A DNA stretch of 64,000 nt, from positions 106,256,141-106,320,140 of the forward strand of contig CM043942.1 of NCBI GenBank assembly GCA_014529385.2. The letters run 5' to 3'. The DNA is from Adiantum capillus-veneris. Taxonomy: Eukaryota > Streptophyta > Polypodiopsida > Polypodiales > Pteridaceae. This document shows, one piece after another, positions 42,783 to 53,873 of the stretch. Position numbers and translations under genes: made by a program. Numbering within the stretch: position 1 is the first letter of the stretch; each line of letters starts with the position of its first letter. The notes beneath the pieces are model-generated. The model was not told the origin of the DNA and made no database searches. It worked only from the letters and a program-made list of their open reading frames with translations.

Positions 42783-43746
42783 GTGCTTTTGATACCCTAA
42801 GGTGTCAAAAAGCTGCTCTAGGAGGCCTTGTGACTAGTTTTTAGCGTGTTTTTTGTTTGTTTTTTTGCTAGATTTTTTAGAGCGTGTCGTGGAATGGGCC
42901 GTGTGATAGCTCGAAATGAGCGTATCGGTCAGAGGGTCGTGCCGTGCTTTACAGCCCTCCGTTTGGTCACTCTATGCCCTCGGAATCCCTAAAACTGTCA
43001 ATTTCCAGTAGGGAACTAGGCCCAAACTAGAAAGTCTAAGGGTGCAAGTGGGAAGAGAAAGGAGGAGAGTGGAGGACTTGTCCCACATGCTCTCATTCTC
43101 TCTTGAGGGAGTAGGGTATATATATAAGAGTGAGTCTAGTATATATCATAAGACTGAGGACTAAGGACTGGGCCTGGGCTTGGGCTTGGGCTTGGGGAAA
43201 TGATCCCCATCTATCTTTTATACCAACCAACCCGTCCGTTTTAAGAGTCACGTTTTTTATTTTCAAAAAATTTCACCACCCGCTCACTCGCGTTTTTAAT
43301 TTCCTTTTTTTTTTAATTTTCTTGTTTTTTTCCAGAAATTTTTTTTCCCCCAAAAAAATTAAATTTTTTTGGTGCAGAAAATACAGAAATTGAAAATGCA
43401 GAAATGCAGAAAATTGAAAAAACGCAGAAATGCAGAAAATTGCAGAAATTGAAAACGCAGAAATTAAAAATGCAGAAATTCAGAAAATTGAAAAAACGCA
43501 GAAATGCAGAAAATTGTAGAAATTGAAAACGCCGAAATTGAAAATGCAGAAATTGCAGAAATTGAAAAAACGCAAGAAATGCAGAAAATTGAAAAAGCAC
43601 AGACAATAGCAGAAATTGAAACTTGACAGAAAATGCAGAAAACGCAAAAAACAGAAATCTCCACACACTCCTTCCCTGCCTTTCCTATGATAGAAATTGC
43701 ACCACAAGGAAGCGTAAAGTGCTAACCGAGCTTAGTGTAGGGCATA
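42783..43746 (-). other. Leader of element B
   Basis: Non-coding stretch of about 960 bp between the primer site and the first ATG. It holds the GCAGAAA repeat field (43,374-43,655), a (GGGCTT)n run (43,169-43,196) and a TATATATA stretch near 43,120. It is the expected place of packaging signals. Confidence 0.6.
43374..43655. repeat. GCAGAAA-type degenerate repeat field
   Basis: About 25 irregular units of 8-16 bp built from GCAGAAA(TT) and GAAAA(C/T), for example TGCAGAAAATTG and CGCAGAAATTGAAAA. It lies in the retrotransposon leader. Confidence 0.85.
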
Positions 43747-43764
43747 TCCCCGGCAACGGCGCCA
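43747..43764 (-). other. Primer-binding site of element B (tRNA-Asp type)
   Basis: On the minus strand TGGCGCCGTTGCCGGGGA, the site used by many plant Ty3 elements for tRNA-Asp, lies four or five bases from the LTR end at 43,769. Confidence 0.9.
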
Positions 43765-43768
43765 AAAA

Positions 43769-44019
43769 TGTGCGCTCCTTGCCGCACTGTCGAAGCAAGG
43801 GACTTGCCAATACACCGTGTGCGAGCCACAAACGGCTCCAAGCACACAACAAGCCTAAACTAGCAAGCTCAAGAGAGCAAAGGGTGTGTCACTCACCGCT
43901 CTACGCTCGCCTTCGTGGTGGATTCCTCGCCACGATGAAGAAGAAGCTGCAGTCGTGCCGCGCTCAACCGCTTCGCCGCCGTCCTGCCTTCGTAATGCTC
44001 GATCGCACACACACTCTCC

Positions 44020-44053
<34 letters not shown>

Positions 44054-44363
44054 AGAGGGGGTGAAGAAGAAGAAGATGGAGATGGAGATGGAGCAAGAGC
44101 ACTCTTCTATTGCACAAATGAGAGAATGAGTAAAAATTAGGTTTAGTTGGCTTTTATAGGAGCTCACCCCATTCACACTTGGGCGCCCATGCTTAGCCAA
44201 CTAACCCTAGCATGTTCGTGTTAGAGTGCGCCTCTCATCGGCGATCACTCTTACCCTTTTCCTATTGGTCCGACAAGCCCGGTACCTGACTCTAAATAAT
44301 ACATAATATGGTTACAGTGTCCGTCGTAGGCGATAGGGTGTCCGTGAGCCACGAGGGGTAGCA
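43769..44363 (-). repeat. 5' LTR of element B (595 bp)
   Basis: Same length as the 3' LTR, about six differences. Promoter TATA box on the minus strand at 44,151-44,158. Confidence 0.96.
44151..44158 (-). promoter_or_regulatory. TATA box of element B 5' LTR
   Basis: TATAAAAG on the minus strand, after GAGCTCC. It is also present in the other LTR (31,289-31,296). Confidence 0.6.
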
Positions 44364-44368
44364 GTCCC

Positions 44369-44762
44369 TGGGGCCCTAAAATGACAAGTACAGGCTTTTT
44401 TTGATGCCAGTTTGCGCGCCCTTGTGGCCCCTCTTGTTGAGGGTCCCTGGGCCCCTAAAATGACAAGTATAAGCTTTTTTTAATGCATGGCCATGAGATA
44501 GAACTGGGCAGTTTAATGTGTTCATAGCAATCCCTCCCCCCCCCCAAATGGCAGATACCTAAACCTTGTATCATGCTTATCAACCATATTTTACTTCCTT
44601 GTGTCCATCCCCTGTTCTTGGAAATATCTTGGTCCCTATTTGTGCCTGGATGGGCATTCTACGCGCCGTTGTGGTCCCTCTTGTTGAGGGTCTCTGGGGC
44701 TTCAAAATGACAAATAGGGGCTTTGTTTTAATGTATGGCCATGAGATAGAGTTGTAGTGTTT
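44369..44762. repeat. Remaining hairpin arm plus two extra arm copies
   Basis: 44,369-44,410 completes the right arm of the hairpin at 30.8 kb. The arm sequence (GCGCGCCCTTGTGGCCCC, TTGTTGAGGGTCCCTGG, then AAAATGACAA) recurs as direct copies at about 44,411-44,505 and 44,660-44,762, both continuing into ATG(C/T)ATGGCCATGAGATAGA. A C run lies at 44,535-44,546. Confidence 0.8.
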
Positions 44763-44950
44763 GAGGTCCGGAGTATTCACTATGTCAAATTTTCCTATAT
44801 CATGTGCGTTCACCACAATGGATTGAAAGTAGCCCTTATAGGCCTTACCTACACATGTTTCTGTAACTTTACAAGAATATAAATTCCCTTCTGTTGAACA
44901 CATGTGCTATGTTACATATACTTTAGTGAACTCGCAAGGTCAAAGGCCTC
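44763..44950. mobile_element. MITE-like copy related to 20.6 kb insertion
   Basis: It shares TTCACTATGT, ATCATGTGCGTTCA, TTTCTGTAA and CCCTTCTGTTGAAC with 20,611-20,867, in the same order. Ends read GAGGTC...GGCCTC. Confidence 0.5.
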
Positions 44951-47330
44951 ACAAATTTTGTGCACTCAGAACATTTAGCACTAGAAATCAACCAAACAAG
45001 GAGCCAATTTTTACTTCCTTGTGTTCACCTCGTGTTCTTGGAAATGTTTTGGTTAAGCCATTTCTTTGGTATTTAGAACCACATGTGACCCCTATTGTTA
45101 TAGTATCCGACCAAAGGTTTCTTGATTAGCAGTTATATAGGTTCGAGTGATACATATCTTCTATGTTAACAATGCATGTATCTATAATTTATGTTTACAC
45201 TTTCTCTATCCAAATGAGCTACATAGTAAAAATCAAATTGGCAATTCAACAATTAAGTTCACAAGGTGATAGCTATTGGTATGATCTTTAACAATACCAA
45301 ATAAATAGCTACCAATAGCGAATGAATAGGGATATTTAAGAAGGTTTGATACCAAAAACTTGTCAACACTACTCAAAAAGGTGGAAACTCAAAGGCTTTA
45401 TAATATATATGATGAAACAAGAATTAATAATAATTTACCCCTATATATCTACACCTCCATCTCAAGTTGTCATTGCTCTAAGTCAAGCTTGGCATAGGCA
45501 TAGTATGGAAACAATAACATTTTGGAAAGCAAGAATTTAGCTTTCTCAACTTTTGAAATGTTGCTATTGATATATATTCAACATCCCCAAATGAGGACAT
45601 CTTGACAAAGGTTATGATCCACTTAATAAGAATAACCATTAGTGATTAAACTGAAATCAAAATATTGCATGAATTTCTTCATGGTGGAATGATTAAGACT
45701 TGAAACTTCAAACATCTTACAGGCAAATCAGAATATCCAAAAAAATCAACAATATTTCTCAAATCTGTATGAAACTCCAGTAATCTAAATAAAATACTCT
45801 CACTCAGCGCGACACCATTTAACAAAAAGAAATATTTATATTGCATTTATAGAGGAATCCAGCCTCATAATAATAATTACAAATGAAGACAATGTTGTTG
45901 CTGTTAGGCTTCTCTTACAAGTATTTGTCTTTCTCATCTAGAGATTCATATACACGAGTATTTGTGTGTCTATGACACTAGGGAAGATAGTAGTACTATA
46001 GTGATGGATTTTCTAAGAGCTCCTAGAGAGTACCTATTGGTTCAAGATTCTACAAAAATCCTACTATTCTTATCAAAATCTTTTAACACGGTAGTGAAAG
46101 GTTCCTCACGGAACAAAAATAGGGTGATTTCCATCTCTGCACATGGTTGCTTGCTCATGTCCTCTCAAAACAAGTTGACTCTGTAAGTAAACAACAGATT
46201 ATGTGAGCACAAAGTTATAAAGTACAAAATGATATCATTCTAATAATCTAATGACAACTATACAAAGAATAAATTATAAGAAAAATCTTTGATGACTCTC
46301 CATAGATAACACAACTTACTTACATTGTGAGACTCAATCACATGCTACAAAACTATAGATGGCGCACCAAAGCCATCAACAAAATAGCACCACCCAATGT
46401 TATGAGGGTGAAGCCTAAACATTGAAAGCCATAAAGAGGTTAATTCCCTCCAGCATGATAAACTTAAAGATGGAGATGATCTTAAGTTCTGAATGTAAGC
46501 TACAAGGGTAGTTTTCTCACCATTCTATCTTTATGTTGGAGATGAATCCTTGCAATGCCCATGCACTATTCACACCTCCTGTTCTTGTGGTATGCAAGTC
46601 ATGTGAGTTGATGCTTTTTCCACCTTCGGGAGTAGAGGTTTCCATGTAGTGCGAGTGAATGAAAGTAGAAGGAGGAGAATCTTGTTTCATGCTGTAATGG
46701 AGGTGAGAGAAGGGAGAGGAGCTAGCTTGGTGTGGAACTATGTGGTGGGCAAGGGGAAGAGATGGGGAAGAAGCTTGCTTGGTGCTACAATGGAGATGGG
46801 AGAAAGCTAGTAGAGAGATAATGTTGGACTATAGGGGGTGCATGTGGTTGTTGCAGCCATGGAGAGCTTGGAAAAGGGTTTGTAGAGAGAGAAAATCACT
46901 TTTAGCTATAGAATAGGTTTGGAAAGACTTTGGAGGGTGGAAAATGATGTTTTGAAAATTTTTAATTTTTTGAAATTTTTTAGTGCACGTTTTTGACTTT
47001 TGGAGGTCAAAAATACTTTTTTGACCATGAAATAGGTTAGGGGACCTTTTAAGAAGGGAAAACTTGAAATTTGAAATTTTTTGAAAATTTGAAATTTTTA
47101 GTGTATTTTTAAATCCGGGCCAAAAAGTGGGGGAAAAAAGGTCAAAGTGGTCCCCCCCCCCCCCGTCCCTTTCCCCTAGCCACCTCCCTTACCTTCTCAC
47201 TAGGTAAGAGGCCATTAAGAGGTGTAAGGCTACCTTGTCCCCCTACTTTTTTGAGAGTATAGAGTGTGTCCACCACCCTCTTCCTATTGGCTGGCCTCTA
47301 ATTAACCTTAATCCCAAAGGGCCCCTAGAG
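44951..47330. other. Interior of TIR element, right part, no gene recognised
   Basis: Only short ORFs without known motifs. 46,540-46,900 has imperfect GGAGATGGGAGAA-like repeats. 46,940-47,165 is A/T-rich with a C run (47,151-47,164). Confidence 0.5.
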
Positions 47331-47350
47331 GGTTCATATTTTTCCTAATG
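47331..47350 (-). repeat. Right terminal inverted repeat
   Basis: On the minus strand CATTAGGAAAAATATGAACC, matching the left end at 28,387 with one difference. Confidence 0.75.
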
Positions 47351-48240
47351 AAAAGGCCCCAAGTACCTTAACTTGAGTTTACCAGGTCTTTTGCGAAGTA
47401 TGCTGTTGTACATAAGCACCCAATCACCTTGTGCAAAGGATTTGTATTTAATGTTCCTGTCCACCCAAGCTTGTCTTCTTGTTTGAATTGCTTCAATGAT
47501 ATATGCTGCCTGAATTCTGCTCTCCTCTAATTTCAGTAATTGTTCCTGCCTATAAACTGAAGACTCATCTTCTGACAATTTATATCGAAGTGCAATTCTC
47601 AAACTTGGAACAACAAATTCCATAGGGACTATGGATTCCAGACCATACACCATCTTGAATGGTGTCATCCCTGTGCTAACTTTAAATGCTGTTCTGAATT
47701 CCCACAATGCTGAATCTAGTTTGGTATCCTAATCCTTCTTGTTTATTGAAACAATTCTTCTCAGGATCCTCACTAGAGTTTTGTTGGTAGACTCTGCCTG
47801 ACCATTAACTTGTGGATAGTAAACTATGGAATTCTTGTGGATAATCAGGTGATATTCAGTAAGCTTCCTGATTACTTTATTAATGAAATGTCCACCCTGA
47901 TCTGAAACTAATTCAACTGGACGTCCAAATCTATCATTATGTTCTTGTGAAGGAATTTGGCCACACTCTCTGCCTTGTTATCCTTCATTGCGTGTGCTTC
48001 TACCTACTTGGTATAGTAATCTGCTACCACAAGAATATACTTATTACCTGTAAATTTTGCTGTTGGCTTCACAGGGCCCACAAAGTCTAATCCCCACTTC
48101 TGAAAAGGTTCAAGTGGTAGAATAGGATGTAAAGGCATCATATCAGCATTGAGAGGTCTATCATCCCTTTGACAAGTTAAACAAGACTTCACAAACTCAT
48201 GAGAATCCTTAAAAATTGAGGGCCACCACAAACCTACTTG
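47351..48240 (-). pseudogene. Element C integrase, broken
   Basis: 48,231-48,004 gives [21 protein letters not shown] (end of the HHCC finger) and [10 protein letters not shown] with the first catalytic aspartate. 47,707-47,351 gives FRTAFKVSTGMTPFKMVYG and the C-terminal part up to RYLGPF. The middle part needs frame changes. It ends at the border of the TIR insertion; the last part lies at 28.2-28.39 kb. Confidence 0.85.
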
Positions 48241-48318
48241 TAATATTTTCTTTGCAGTAATCTCTCCTGAAAAGTGACCACCTGCATCACTTGAATGGGG
48301 TTCATTTAAAACTACATG

Positions 48319-49816
48319 TTATTCAAATTTCTCAACACATCTTCTAAGTATGTGATCAATTCCCTTCTTGTACAAGACTCCCATAATTACTGTGAAGGAC
48401 CTGCTTTGCCATGCAAGTTTCTTCCTCTGGGTAATCACCATCTGTCTTGGTAAAACACCATCAAGAAGAAAGTATAACATATCTGCATACCATGAATCTT
48501 TGTCTTGAATGACCTGAACTGGAAACATGTTTGCATCAGGTAATTCATCAATTTCCTGAGTAGGAACTTCACTTGTAGCTAATCTGCTTAGGTAATCTGC
48601 AATAACCTATTCTTGGCCTGGTTTATGAATGACTGAATAATCAAATTCCTGCATTGACAATACCCCTCTTGCCAGCTCCCTGACAAATGAGGTTTATTTA
48701 CCAAGTAAACCAAAGCTTGATGATCTACATGAATTGTCAATTGATTAGCTAACAAATAATGCGTGAACTTCTGTAGTCCAAAGATCATCCCAAGGCATTC
48801 CCTTTCAGTTACTGAATAGTTCCTATTTGCAGAAGATAAAACCCTCCTTGCATAATAGATTGGTTTGAACCAACCCTTCTCAGCTTCCTGCATCAAAACT
48901 GCACCAAAAGCTGAATGAGAGGCATCCACAAACAAGTGGAATGGTTTTTTCTAGTCAGGAGGAATCAAGATGGGGGCAATTACTAGTATTTTCTTCAACA
49001 ATGTAAAAGCACATTCCTGCTCTTCTTTCCATGCAAACTCCACATTCTTTTGTGTTAAGTGTGTCAAGGGTAAACATACATGAACCAGATATCTGAGAAA
49101 GCTGGTGTGCCACTTAACCTGTCCAATGAGCCTCATCAATTGCTTAACAGTTTTAGGAGCACGTGCTTTCAAAATAGCTTCCACTTTCTTGGGATCAATG
49201 GCAATGCCCTCTTTTCTGATGATGTGTCCCAACAAAGTACCCATTTTCACTGCAAACGCACATTTTGCACGGTTGAGTGACATCTCAAATGATGCAAATG
49301 TTCAGTCTTACTTCCTGACACACTGAAATCATCTAGAAAAACCTTCATAAATGTTGTCAGGTGAGGAGAAAAAACTTCCATCACCCATTTCTGAAATGTT
49401 GGTGGTGCATTTTTAAGGCCAAAGTTCATAACTATGGAAGCATAGACTCCCCAATCTGTTATGTATGCTGGTTTATCCTTATCTTCCAAAGCCATACCAA
49501 CCTAATTGTATCCACTAAATCCATCCAAAAAGCTGTAAATTTCCTTCCCTGCAACTGCATCCAACATTGTGTCATAGTAAGGTAATGGGAATGGATCAGT
49601 AATGGTGGTAGTATTCAATTTCTTGTAATCCACACAAACTCTAATCTTGCCATTCTTTTTTGGTACCACCACAATGGGTGACAACCAGGTTACTTTATCC
49701 ACTGGATAAATGAAACCTACTTCCAAAAGTTTATCAATCTCCTCCTTCACCTGTTTTGCATAATTGGGGTTCATTCTATACCTCTGTTGCTTAACTGGAA
49801 CTGCATCAGTTTTCAA
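48319..49816 (-). pseudogene. Element C reverse transcriptase and RNase H
   Basis: 49,816-49,502 carries VVVPKKNGKIRVCVDYKKLN and SFLDGFSGYN. 49,495-49,247 carries FGLKNAPPTFQ and catalytic FLDDF. 49,283-48,951 is the connection (GHIIRKEGI, KKVEAIL). 48,935-48,588 is RNase H (FVDASHSAFGAVL, VDHQALVYLVNKP). 48,528-48,319 leads to the integrase finger. Order and spacing are standard Ty3; at least three frame changes occur. Confidence 0.9.
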
Positions 49817-50737
49817 ATTGATCCTATGTTAGACCAAGAAAAAACATCTTTAAACTCCTTTAACAAGGTTTTTAATGATTCTTTGAAGCTTAGATCCAAC
49901 TCAATGGATACTTTACCTATTCTGGGATCTCTGTCCTCTCCCAGGTTCATGTCTTCCAAATCATCTTCCCTAACTCTTGAGCTCTTTACCATTTTCTCAT
50001 CAAAGGTTTGTTTTGCATGTTTAATTGCTTCTAATGCTTTCTGATCCTCTTGTGAATTTTTATTGGAAGCTAAAATCCCTGAAACATTTCTCATGTTTAT
50101 CAGTTTTGGATCAGGCGACTGGTCCCGATTCTGAACTGTGTCTGCAATTTTTTGAACATCAACCTCAAAAATAGGAATAACTGTCTGATTCCTTTGAAGA
50201 AACTCTTCTTTCTCATCTTCTTCAACTGCCTCCCCCATATTAATACCCTCTGCATACAAAGGTCTAAAACCCGGTGGGATTGTTTTCCTGGGTATCATCT
50301 GCATCCTAACATTTTTCTTATCCTGTTTGATCGCAATGGTGTCTACACCCCAAAGTTGCTTGACTTTAGCTGCTCTTAACCATGGTCTTCCCAGGATCAT
50401 TGGGTAGGAGCACGTTGTTTCTTCCAGTTTGAGATTCACAAAGTTCACCACCGAAAATTAATTCTGCAGCACTAATGGTTTGATTCCTAAGAATCTCCAA
50501 AGGTTGTACTCTCCTCTGATCTGCCATTTTCACTTGAAATGGTGCAGGTGCCCAATTGGTTAATTTCAGTTTCTTACACACTGATTCAGGAAGAATGTTA
50601 ACTCCTGAACCTCCATCCACTAACACATCTGACAAGTACACCTTCCGGATGGAAATGTTGATCACTGGAACTTTATAGTCTACATCCTCTGGTGCTACAT
50701 CTCCTGAATCAATATGTGCTAGATGGATATGTCCCAT
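49813..50737 (-). pseudogene. Element C retropepsin and linker
   Basis: The frame at 50,737 shows DVLVDGGSGVNILPESVCKK, the D-G-G protease pattern also used by element B. The following frame (50,451-49,813) has YPMILGRPWLRAAK, the conserved I-L-G-R segment, then an acidic linker to RT. A frame change separates the two. Confidence 0.8.
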
Positions 50738-51367
50738 TTCTTGCTATGGTAATGTCTTTCCTTTAGTTTCATCTGTCAGTTTCCTGAGGAACACCTGACT
50801 GAATTCAGGTACCAGTTTCAGGAGTTGTCCCACTTTGACTAAAATTGGGGCATCCATAAGATCTTCAAAAAGGTCATCAGATAATCCTTTAGTAGAAGTT
50901 TGCACTAAATTATTTGGCGTCAAGGAATTTGGCAGTGATGAAGAATCTGACTGCTTACTGCCCATCTTCTCCCAGATTTTTTGAACTGAATCTGTGAGCC
51001 AAAAATCTACTTCTTTGTCAGGTTTTTGATTATATAGGATCTCTTGTAAGACTCCTCTCTTGATATTTTCTTGAGCTTTCCAATCAATAGGGTCCTCAAC
51101 ATCTTTTCCTTGCTCCTTTTCTTGCAGTTATAACTTTCCCTTGGATCGTGTGATGGCTAAAATTTGTACTTCCTGTGGTTTGTCAAACACTTCCTCAATT
51201 TGAATACAATGAGAGAAACCACACTGAGAAGTGTGTATAGAATTAGTATATGGTTTGGGTAACTTTCCTCTTGTTTCCTCAATAGACAGTCTGTTGTCAG
51301 GTTCTAATAATTGACTGCCGTGTTTTTCATCTGAAGTGTCCATCTCTTCCAAAAACATTGCATTTAC

Positions 51368-53302
51368 CTAAGCTGGTGACTTCATTCTAGCATCATTGGA
51401 TGAACTAGCGCTGGCATTTGGGGAATTAAAATTCACAATTGGAATACCTCTCTCATTCCTATGCTTACACCACAGCTCACATTGAGGTCCTTGCCTGTGT
51501 CCCATTGTACCACAATAAGTACATGGTTGCATTGGATTGGTAGTTTGCTGAAACCTTGGCCCATTTTGCCAACTCCCTTGCTGGAATTGCCTTTGTTGAT
51601 TTGAATTCTGAAATCTACCCCTGAAGGGTTGTGGTGCAACCACATTAGCACTTGATTCCACCTTTGCTAAAATGTGTGCTGGCCTTTTGCCTCTAAGATT
51701 GGGATTATAATAGCAATTATCATACTCATGTCCAGGTCTTTGGCATACCTGACAAAATGGTGATTTGGCAGGGCTAGAAAATGATTGTGGCTGCATATCC
51801 TTTAATTTATCCAAAATCTGTTGATATCATTGGGTTCCTGAGATTTAGACTTACCATGCTTGGCTTTGCCTTTGCTTTTGTGTTTCTTGGACTTTGATCC
51901 TTTCTTCTTGGACTTCTTCTTCTTCTTCTTCTTGGCACTCCATGTGTCTTTTTCCTCATCCTCAGATTCTGTGTCTTGAATCTAAATCTATTTCTTCATC
52001 ACCATCTGAATCTGAATCTGAATCCTCATTTTCTGAATCAGAGTCCTGTTGGAACGTCTTCTTCTTACTCTTCTTTTGTTCACTGGTGCCATATCTTCTT
52101 TCACCTCTCATTGCTGCATCTACAATGTTTCCAAAATCTTGAGGTTGGGTAAGAGGAGCATGGCCTGCAATGGCACTCTTCAATTGTTCCCTCAAACCTC
52201 TACAGAAATAGTCACCCAATTGTTCCCAAGTGGGTCTTTGATTGGATTGCAACCTGTTCATCAAGTTCCTAAATTGTTGGACATAGTCTTCCACCAACAA
52301 ATCCTTTTGATTTATATTTCTAATTTTCCTCAGAACATCTTCAGGGGTTTTCTCTACCCTGAACCTGGCCAGAAATTTGATCTTTATCATAATCAGGGAA
52401 TGCAGCAGTAACATACTGCATGAACCAAGACATGGATTTTCCTTGTAATGTTGATGCAAAATGCTTTTTTTTTGATAGCATCATTATAAAGGACATCATA
52501 CCCACTAGCAGACCATCTTGTCTCAAACTGTCCTACATGACTGTCAGCATCCTGGGAGTCTTTCCCACTGAATTTGGCTGCCCCTACTTTGGTTGAGTGG
52601 TGGTTGTGCCATAATGGGTACTTGTTGAATTGGTGGACCCCCCAAAGGCTTGAAGTTAAAAAATGGTAAAAGTGGTGGTTTCGGAAATTGCAGTTGCCTC
52701 CTTGCCCTCAAAAACTGTTGGATTGCTTGAATGCCAACTAACTGATGGATAACTCTTTCAGGAGTTGGGTTGCTTCCCTGCACTATTGGCTTAGATGAAG
52801 ATGTTTCCCCTTCCTCCTATTGTTGGTCTCCACTTATGTTGCTTGTCTCTTTAGGTCCTGTTCCTCAAGAATTGGTAGAAAACCTGTAACTGATCCTACT
52901 TCAATAATTTCCTCTTCTGCATGACCCCCTGATCTTTGAAGTTGAGATTCCAGCCATGATTCATATCTTCTTCTTTGGAACCTGGTGCCATAGGAGAGTT
53001 TTGGTGGTTCATCCATATCTCCTTCTACTTGTGATTTTGAGGAAAATTTTGAGTTGTCTACTGGTGTAGTTAACCAAACTAATTGGACCATTCACCAACC
53101 CAAAAGGCAAAAATTGTGCTTTGTAAAACTGAAAAACCTTGGAAACAACCCAAAGTTTTAAATCACCAGGCAATTTGGAAAAATACTCCTGAAGGAAAAT
53201 CAGGTTGTAATCTTCTTGTTCCTCCTCCTCTGACTTCCAATTAGAGAATGCATGTAGGAAATCGTGAGGTTCACAACCCCATATGCCCCAACTAGACCCC
53301 AT
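51368..53302 (-). pseudogene. Element C gag
   Basis: The N-terminal frame is at 53,302-52,834. The gag core at 52,459-51,962 has KNINQKDLLVEDYVQQFRN-like and GLREQLKSAI stretches and an acidic S/D-rich tail. At 51,814-51,368 is CQVCQRPGHEYDNC, a CX2CX4HX4C knuckle, and a second C/H cluster (CTYCGTMGHRQGPQC). Frames shift between the pieces. The region from 51,360 to 50,744 continues as linker toward the protease. Confidence 0.8.
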
Positions 53303-53332
53303 TGCCCATTAAGGCCTTGATCAAAGTTTTCT

Positions 53333-53353
53333 CCACAATCAGCAGGATCGCCA
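53333..53353 (-). other. Primer-binding site of element C
   Basis: On the minus strand TGGCGATCCTGCTGATTG begins eight bases from the LTR. It resembles the tRNA-Arg-type site (TGGCGACTC.GCTGG) of Ogre/Tat elements. The similarity is judged from memory. Confidence 0.5.
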
Positions 53354-53361
53354 AGTGTTAT

Positions 53362-53693
53362 TGAGGCATAGGGGAGTGGGAATAATAACTAAATTAACCA
53401 TTAAAGCATTACATCATCATCCCACATAATCAAAACAGTTTCAATACTTGAACATAATAGAATCAGGGAATTGAAGGAAAACTGAGGACTGAATACTCAG
53501 AGAAGCATCGAGTCTTAATGGCCATATATAGCCTTGCATTCATCACCCTTCTTCCATACAACGCGCTACCATCAGTGCGAAGATAACTACTTAGGAAGAT
53601 TGAAGAGGCACATAGCCCTTCCCCAATTACAAACTGAAAGTAAAACTACTAAGGTTCAAGAAAACTTTACTGAAAGAATATGCAAGGCTAACA
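53362..53693 (-). repeat. 5' LTR of element C (332 bp)
   Basis: Copy of 25,528-25,857; on the + strand it starts TGAGGC and ends GGCTAACA. Confidence 0.92.
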
Positions 53694-53873
53694 TCTTCTC
53701 CACACTCGGGACAGGAGGTGGCATGAGAATGTTGATTGTAAAAAAGTATGCAATCATTGACGCATGCATGGATGCACCCATATTCCATGCCAAGTGTAGT
53801 GACATACAATATTTCTCGTCAATGATCCAAAGGCATGTGGTGATCTTTAGGAAGCATTTTTCCATCAATCTAC
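53694..53873 (-). pseudogene. CACTA transposase, N-terminal exon part
   Basis: The minus strand from 53,873 reads an acceptor-like TTTGTAG and then KMLPKDHHMP, LGMEYGCIHACVNDCILFY and SCPECGE. This is the Tnp2 opening block (LLP.....P.S.YE..K, IHAC.NDC.L.., C..CG). It stops at the LTR of element C. The next part of the same gene lies at 25,522 and below, so the 28-kb element inserted here. Confidence 0.75.

Larger units (their letters stand above)
30907..44363 (-). mobile_element. Ty3 LTR retrotransposon B, complete, 13,457 bp
   Basis: Two 595-bp LTRs (30,907-31,501 and 43,769-44,363) differ at about six positions. A perfect GTCCC target duplication flanks them (30,902-30,906 and 44,364-44,368). 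On the minus strand come a tRNA-Asp-type primer site, a repeat-rich leader, an N-terminal gag region, gag with knuckles, pol, a further protease-like region, a small extra ORF, a long 3' non-coding part and a purine tract. It is the youngest layer of the nest. All main modules share one frame with three stops and no frameshift. Confidence 0.97.
28387..47350. mobile_element. TIR-bounded insertion in element C integrase
   Basis: The + strand at 28,387 starts CATTAGGAGAAATATGAACC. The other border, read inward on the minus strand from 47,350, starts CATTAGGAAAAATATGAACC, one difference in 20. Further inward both sides share GGGATTAAGG(C/T)TAAT and a GGGGACAAGG stretch, so the inverted repeats extend imperfectly for about 100 bp. 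The integrase frame of element C breaks at one border and resumes at the other. A TCA on each side could be a 3-bp target duplication. Without element B it is about 5.5 kb. No transposase is recognised; it may be a non-autonomous DNA transposon. Confidence 0.7.
25528..53693 (-). mobile_element. Ty3 LTR retrotransposon C (Tat-like), 28 kb with nested insertions
   Basis: LTRs at 25,528-25,857 and 53,362-53,693 are near copies. Between them, on the minus strand from the right, are a primer site, gag (53.3-51.4 kb), protease, RT, RNase H, integrase (50.7-47.35 kb), the integrase end (28.39-28.2 kb) and an extra 3' coding region (28.06-25.98 kb). Removing 28,387-47,350 leaves about 9.2 kb. Flanks read tcttA (25,522-25,526) and tcttC (53,694-53,698), a possible target duplication with one mismatch. 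It sits inside the CACTA transposase gene. Many frameshifts; not functional. Confidence 0.9.

Noticed and set aside
43169-43196. (GGGCTT)n run as an interstitial telomere
   Set aside because: The plant telomere unit is TTTAGGG; this run has about four GGGCTT units only.
43313-43707. Phenylalanine-rich ORFs that look like membrane proteins
   Set aside because: Translation of the GCAGAAA repeat field in the leader of element B.
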